In this document: positions 58,801 to 64,000 of the stretch, in pieces | Numbering within the stretch: position 1 is the first letter of the stretch | Layout of the letters: every line of letters starts with the position of its first letter | Assembly (NCBI RefSeq): GCF_032854445.1 | Contig: NC_088297.1 | Location: 924,169 to 988,168 of the forward strand | Reading direction: 5' to 3' | From: Liolophura sinensis | Taxonomy: Eukaryota; Mollusca; Polyplacophora; Chitonida; Chitonidae | Length of the DNA stretch: 64,000 nt | Translations under genes and position numbers: made by a program | Notes under the pieces: model-generated | Databases searched by the model: none | Told to the model about the DNA's origin: nothing | The model's input: only the letters and a program-made list of their open reading frames with translations

Positions 58801-60906
58801 GTGACACGATCTTGTGCATATGCACGTGCGTCTTACAAGAAAATTGTAAACTGTTGATTAAGATGCACTCTTTATTGAGTCATTGTGGTTGATTTTAGAC
58901 CGATAAATTTGGAAGAGTTGAACGAGGAGCCGAGGAGCCGCAGGTTTCCAGGGTCTAAAATGCCAACTCTTCCACATTTGCCGGTCTAAAATCAACAACA
59001 ATGGATCCATAACGAGTCAATTTTTCTATTCCATTATACCTACTTTAAACTTTTACATATTTGTTTGACACAAAATGGCACAAAAGCAGGGCAAATTGTA
59101 CAACATTTGTCCCCCATTTTGCTGCAGCCTCTCGTCCGCTGTCAACATCTGCTCGAGAGAGTAATGGAAAGGACCATACATACACAAAGCAGAGGGGTAA
59201 AGCAATTAGCATGAGCTGTTTGTCGTCTGCGTTAATGAATTTGTAGTCTGAACACCTTGAAATAAACACGTCGAAATGGTATCGTCAAAGGTGGAGTTTT
59301 GTGACGCGAGTCGTGATGTTTCCAAGCGTGCCTCTCTGCTTTTAGATCCGATTGACTTTCAACGTTGCATGTAGTAGGAAAATCCAGAGTATAATAGAAC
59401 ATCCGGTTTATGTCACTCAGATCCAGATTGCAATACTAGGAAAGACTTTGTATTGTTTTCAGTGTCAATTCCAGTAGAAGTGACCCCTCGAGTACAGCCT
59501 GACAATACGGAATTACCCACGCTAACATCCAAGTCAACTACAGTTGGTAAGTTTGCCTTTGATTCACAACATTCAACTAGTTTTGAAAGGCCTATGGCTC
59601 GTTTTGATTTCCTCATGTCTTTTTAAAGCCTTGTAGAGTAGAACAGCAAAGGTCATAGCATGTGTCTGGAGCTATATTAACTGAGCTATAGTATACATTG
59701 TGCTTTTTGCATTGTTCGCAAATTACGCACTTCACTATTACACTTGCTGTGCCACTAATAGCGTGCAGGTATATTTATATGCCATATGAAGACGAGGGGT
59801 GATTGGGTATGTGTTGGTATGCTATTTCATTTTGTGGAAGGGCGTTCAAACCCCCCCAAAATGCTACCGCAGTTAAGTATCATTCCGAAGACACCAGATA
59901 CCCCCCCCCCCTCCCCCCCAAGCCACGTGATACTGACACCGGCCCACCAGTCCGGTTTCCTGGCTCTAGCTTCTCGGTGCCAGGCAACAACTACCATATT
60001 TAAAATCTTTGAAATGACCCGACACGGGTTAGGTCCAAAGTATACTAGCTTCGAGGCTTTATGCAATGTTCATCTGAAGTTTAGAAAATAAATGAATACC
60101 TTAAAGAAGCCATCTAACTGTGTCTCAATAGCAATGCAATAACCCTTCTTAACCGAAGTTTCTTGACATATAATTCAAGTACAATATCGCTGGAATGATT
60201 TGTAATTTTCAATTAAGGTCTCCCCTGTCGTAGAAACACATTTCGTTGTGGAAATGGCGCCTGCATTCCTCGCGATTGGGTGTGTGACTCGAGGCCTGAT
60301 TGCTCAGACAACAGTGACGAGCACCCCGATATCTGTGGTCAAAATGGCACGACAGTCCTTACTGACGTGGCCAGTAGGATGACAACACAAAGACCAAGAA
60401 CAACACCGACGACGACTTCGGGATGGCTAAGAAAAACGACATCGTTCACAGGAAACAACACACTTCCGAGTACTGGTGGGATATATTGAAATTCTCATAG
60501 ATAAGTAATATGCGGAGAGAGTATTAACAAATTTTGTAGTAGAAAAATATGTAATATTATATATAAACTATTTATATGATATAATATTAAAGTACAAGAA
60601 TTATGAGTGGTGAGTGTGTAAAGTGATCGAGGTAATGAACAAAAACCGATCTGACATCTCTTCTCTCACTGGAATTAAAAGGCATTAATATGTAATTCTA
60701 GCTATATAAAATTAAAAATATCAAAGTAAAATTCTGAAATTGTACCAAGAAAATGCAGAAAGGGTGGACGATAACAACGATATATACATTGCTTTCAGCT
60801 TGTGCATCCAATGAATTCCACTGTGGGAATGGCCGATGTATACCTGTGCAATTTCGATGTGACGGAACATCTCTTTGTCAAGGCGGTGAAGACGAGATAG
60901 GCTGCC
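52838..60906 (+). CDS. Type II transmembrane protein with SEA and two LDL-receptor class A domains (5' part; continues off the window)
   Basis: Seven exons with GT..AG borders and matching phases: 52838-53177, 55883-56001, 57459-57526, 58004-58191, 59463-59546, 60218-60475, 60799-60906 (388 residues so far). Start ATG in good context (CAGCCATGG). Residues 1-~82 polar, cytosolic; ~83-107 a single signal-anchor helix ([17 protein letters not shown]). Residues ~115-238 form a SEA domain, with PGSIIVDF (177-184) at the usual autocleavage site (G^S). 239-267 is a Thr/Pro-rich stalk. LDLa 1 is 270-306 (six Cys, DCSDNSDE calcium site); another Thr-rich stalk; LDLa 2 is 354-388 (six Cys, GEDE). The LDLa exons are flanked by phase-1 introns, typical of shuffled modules. 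SEA plus LDLa behind an N-terminal anchor is the plan of type II serine proteases such as matriptase or enteropeptidase, but no protease domain lies in the window, so a receptor or mucin-like protein is possible. Confidence 0.9.
54698..54966 (-). mobile_element. tRNA-headed SINE, full length
   Basis: Tail TTTATTTATATATTTGATTG to head GCTAACCAACTGAGCCAGGGAGGCCC. Confidence 0.9.
55470..55752 (+). mobile_element. Second SINE family, ending in (CACT)n
   Basis: About 280 bp from GAGGAAGTTGTAACTTCCTC, closing with GACTGAAAAATTGTTGAGTACGACGTTAAA and a CACTCACTCACTC tail. The 3' end (TTGAGTACGACGTTAAA) resembles that of the main SINE, suggesting both borrow similar LINE 3' ends. Confidence 0.7.
56168..56378 (-). 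mobile_element. tRNA-headed SINE, head deleted
   Basis: (TTTA)n tail to CAGAGCGACCGCATTATTCC. In intron 2 of the SEA/LDLa gene. Confidence 0.88.
56656..56744 (+). mobile_element. SINE 3' fragment
   Basis: CGGTTTCCTCCCACCATAAT to an AAAAACTAATCAGATAAAGG end. Confidence 0.75.
57124..57388 (+). mobile_element. tRNA-headed SINE, full length
   Basis: Head GGGGGTCTCCATGGCTCAGC to tail CGTAAAACACCAATCAAATA. It ends only ~70 bp before the third exon of the SEA/LDLa gene. Confidence 0.9.
58183..58665 (+). repeat. 60-bp tandem array that duplicates the 5' splice site, ~8 copies
   Basis: The unit GGTGAAAGGTGAGATCAAGATAGGTCCTG...CTCTGGGTTGGTT begins in the last bases of the SEA exon (ATGGTGAAAG/GTGAGTT at 58191/58192) and repeats every 60 bp. 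Downstream units near 58250, 58310, 58490, 58550 and 58610 keep AAAG/GTGAG, equal to the real donor core; units near 58370 and 58430 have lost it. Sixty is a multiple of three, so a later donor would keep phase, but the first unit contains an in-frame TGA (58224-58226). Confidence 0.9.
58880..59005. mobile_element. Hairpin MITE-like inverted repeat
   Basis: TTGTGGTTGATTTTAGACCG...TTTGGAAGAGTTG is matched in reverse by CAACTCTTCCACATTTGCCGGTCTAAAATCAACAACAA: about 36-bp arms around a ~45-nt loop, with weaker outer matches. No ORF; in intron 4 of the SEA/LDLa gene. Confidence 0.65.
59805..60060 (+). repeat. Dispersed repeat of the 'ACACCGGGC' family
   Basis: TATCATTCCGAAGACACCAG, GTGATACTGACACCGGCCCA and GCCAGGCAACAA blocks. 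The C-rich run at 59903-59920 lies within it. In the intron before the first LDLa exon. Confidence 0.65.
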
Positions 60907-63430
60907 GTAAGTGTAACATCATACCAATAAAACAGGTCACAACTGCCTGCTTTAGACAAAAGTGGCTGTACTGAGTGTAACCGCATACTGGTGAAAACAT
61001 GGCTACTCCGTAGACTTTAGACAAAGGTGTCTGTATTGAGTGTAACCTCAAACTGATGAAAAACAGGACTATACTGTCGACATAAGACAAAAGTGTCTGT
61101 ACTAAGTGCAACATCATACTAATGAAAACATAACCACATGGCCAACTTTAGACAAAAATGACTCTCCTGTGTGTAACCTCATACTGATAAAAACACGACC
61201 ACACTATCCACATTAGAGAAAAATGACTGTGGTGAAGAAACATGACTACAAAACCGAGTTTAGACAAAAGTGACTGTGCTGAGTTTAACCTCATACTGAT
61301 GAAAACATGACTATACAGCCGACTTTACACAAAAGTGACTGTGGTCAATATAACACCATACTGACAAAACATGACCCCCCCTCCAGACTTTAGACTAAAG
61401 TGACTGTGTTGAGGGTAGCCTCGTACTGAGAAAAACATAACCACACGGCCAACTTTAGACAAGAAAGACTGTGCTGTGTGTAACCGCACACTGATGAAAG
61501 CAAGACCACACTACCCACATTAGGCAAAAGTGACCGTATTGAGTGTAACCTCATACTCATGAAAACATGACTACACTGCGGACATTAGACAAAAATGAGT
61601 GTGGTGAGTGTAACCTCATACTGATAAAACGACTAGGCTGCCGACTTTAGACAAAAGGGACGATAGTGAGTGTAACCTCATACTGATTAAACATGACTTC
61701 ACCGCGGACATTAGACGAAAGTGACTGTATTGCGTGTAACTTCATAATGATGAAACGACTACGGTGCCTACTTGAGACAAAAGTGACTGTGTTGAGTGGA
61801 AACTCATACTGATGAAAACATGACTACACCGCCGACATTACACAAAAGTGACTGTGGTAAATGTAACCTCATAGTGATAAAACGCAACTCCCGTGCCGAC
61901 TTTAGACAAAAGTGACTGTGTTGAGTGTAGCCTCGTACTGAGAAAAACATGACCACACGGCCAACTTTAGACAAGAAAGACTGTGCTGTGTGTAACCGCA
62001 CACTGATTAAAGCAAGACCACACTATCCACATTAGGCAAAAGTGACCGTATTGAGTGTAATCTCATACTCATGAAAACATGACTACACTGCGGACATTAG
62101 ACAAAAATGAGTGAGGTGAGTGTAACCTCATACTGATAAAACGATTAGGCTGCCGACTTTAGACAAAAGGGACGATAGTGAGTGTAACCTCATACTGATT
62201 AAACATGACTACACCGCGGGCATTAGACGAAAGTGACTGTGGTAAATGTAACCTCACAGTGATAAAACGTAACTCCCCTGCCGACTTTAGACTAAAGTGA
62301 CTGTGCTGAGAGTAACCACATACTGATAAAAACATGACCACTCGGCCAACTTTAGACAAGAAAGACTGTGCTGTGTGTAACCGCACACTGATGAAAGCAA
62401 GACACACTATCCACATTAGGCAAAAGTGACCGTATTGAGTGTAACCTCATACTCATGAAAACATGACTACACTGCGGACATTAGACAAAAATGAGTGAGG
62501 TGAGTGTAACCTCATACTGATAAAACGATTAGGCTGCCGACTTTAGACAAAAGGGACGATAGTGAGTGTAACCTCATACTGATTAAACATGACTTCACCG
62601 CGGACATTAGACGAAAGTGACTGTATTGCGTGTAACTTCATAATGATGAAACGACTACGGTGCCTACTTGAGACAAAAGTGACTGTGCTGAGTGGAAACT
62701 CTTACTGATGAAAACATGACTACACCGCCGACATTACACAAAAGTGACTGTGGTAAATGTAACCTCATAGTGATAAAACGCAACTCCCGTGCCGACTTTA
62801 GACAAAAGTGACTGTGTTGAGTGTAGCCTCGTACTGAGAAAAACATAACCACACGGCCAAGTTTAGACAAGAAAGACTGTGCTGTGTGTAACCTCACACT
62901 GATGAAAGCAAGACCACACTATCCACATTAGGCAAAAGTGACCGTATTGAGTGTAACCTCATACTCATGAAAACATGACTACACTGCGGACATTAGACAA
63001 AAATGAGTGAGGTGAGTGTAACCTCATACTGATAAAACGACCAAGCTGCTGACTTTAGACAAAAGTGACGATAGTGAGTGTAACCTCATACTGATTAAAC
63101 ATGACTTCACCGCGGACATTAGACGAAAGTGACTGTATTGAGTGTAACTTCATAATGATGAAACGACTACGGTGCCTACTTGAAACAAAAGTGTCTGTGC
63201 TGAGTGGAAACTCATACTGATGAAAACATGACTACACCGCCGACATTACACAAAAGTGACTGTGGTAAATGTAACCTCATAGTGATAAAACGTAACTCCC
63301 GTGCCAACTTTAGACAAAACTGACTGTGCTGAGTAAAATATCATAATGATGAAAACATGACTTCAATGTCCACATTAGACAAAAATGAATGTGGTGAGTG
63401 TATCCTTATACTGGTTCAACATGACTACAC
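60895..63430. repeat. ~65-bp tandem array (about 39 copies) with higher-order structure, starting at a 5' splice site
   Basis: The unit TGACTGTGCTGAGTGTAACC...CTGCCGACTTTAGACAAAAG varies between 58 and 66 bp. The first, most divergent unit overlaps the end of the second LDLa exon and its donor (GGCTGCC/GTAAGTGTAAC; array: GGCTGTACTGAGTGTAAC). A block of about three units starting TTAGGCAAAAGTGACCGTAT recurs at ~61521, 62033, 62417 and 62930, so units were amplified in groups of roughly 0.4-0.5 kb. Confidence 0.9.
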
Positions 63431-63434
63431 TGCC

Positions 63435-63910
63435 GACTTTCTGTTTTTTTTTCTGTATGACTACATTATTACTACACCTCCTGGTTTAGATGTTTTTGCT
63501 GTATGACTATATTATCACTACACCTTCTGTTATATCTGTTATTTCTGTACGACTACATTGTCACTACACCTCGTGTTTAGTTGTTATTTCTTCATGGCTA
63601 TGTTATCACTGCACCTTCTTTGTAGCTGTTTTTCCTGTACGACTGCTTTGTCACAACACCACCTGCTTTAGCCATTATTTCTACAAGATTACATTATCAT
63701 CACACCTCCTGTTGTAGCTGATAATTCCATACGACTACATTGTCATCACACCTCCTGTTGTAGCTGTTATATTCGTACGGCTACATTGCCACTACAACCT
63801 CTGTTGTAGCTGTTTTTCCGCACGACTAGATTATCAGTACACCTCCTGTTTTAGCTGTTTTTTTCTGTATGACGACATTTAACAATGAACCTCTTGTATT
63901 AGCGGTTGTG
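63435..63910. repeat. ~46-bp tandem array, about 10 copies
   Basis: The unit TTTCTGTACGACTACATTGTCACTACACCTCCTGTTGTAGCTG is different from the preceding 65-bp array but directly adjoins it. The final ~90 bp of the window show no feature. Confidence 0.85.
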
Positions 63911-64000
63911 TTTGCATTGTTACATTAACTGTACGCTATTAGTTTGTTATTTCTGCCTTACATTAACAGTACAATCGTCCGGTAATCGCATTCACGTGAA

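Noticed and set aside
1-64000. CRISPR array, bacterial operon, riboswitch or terminator
   Set aside because: The tandem arrays have no spacer-repeat alternation with unique spacers, and introns and SINEs show that this is animal nuclear DNA.

Overview
The window is animal nuclear DNA, almost certainly from a marine mollusc. It has exons with GT..AG introns and a complete acetylcholine-binding protein gene, a family known mainly from molluscs. It also carries more than twenty copies of a tRNA-headed SINE whose 3' end reads ACGGCGTAAAACACCAATCAAATAAATA, plus other SINEs, hairpin MITEs, a LINE and a Polinton-like virus-derived element. Species cannot be fixed from sequence alone. Splice sites, domains and phases were read by eye; no database search was possible.

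Layout. (1) 0-3.4 kb, minus strand: a four-exon acetylcholine-binding protein (AChBP) gene, complete from signal peptide to stop, with a minisatellite and a SINE in its introns. (2) 3.4-16.6 kb: repeats, including a LINE with endonuclease and reverse transcriptase (5.95-9.46 kb, minus), SINEs, a triplicated SINE head, a MITE and a LINE tail. (3) 17.1-20.9 kb, plus: the 3' part of a tetratricopeptide-repeat (TPR) gene. (4) 20.9-26.8 kb: mostly anonymous DNA, with a possible Penelope fragment and several tandem arrays.

(5) 26.8-52.3 kb: a tandem duplication offset by about 17.7 kb. Unit 1 holds segment A (26.8-31.7), a TIR-bounded element (31.2-33.9), a decayed Polinton-like element (34.8-42.05) and segment C (43.3-44.2). 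Unit 2 holds segment B (44.5-49.4, matching A), a 0.7-kb PolB fragment (49.77-50.47) and segment D (50.5-52.3, matching C). (6) 52.8 kb to the right edge, plus: seven exons of a type II membrane protein with a SEA domain and two LDL-receptor class A domains, continuing off the window. Two of its introns begin with tandem arrays that start at the 5' splice site.

The three host genes appear unrelated: a secreted cholinergic binding protein, a TPR scaffold-type protein and a cell-surface SEA/LDLa protein. No operon-like logic is expected. The Polinton-like genes do form one system (capsid candidates, packaging ATPase, integrase, protein-primed PolB), but every one I could judge carries frameshifts, stops or deletions, so this copy looks dead.
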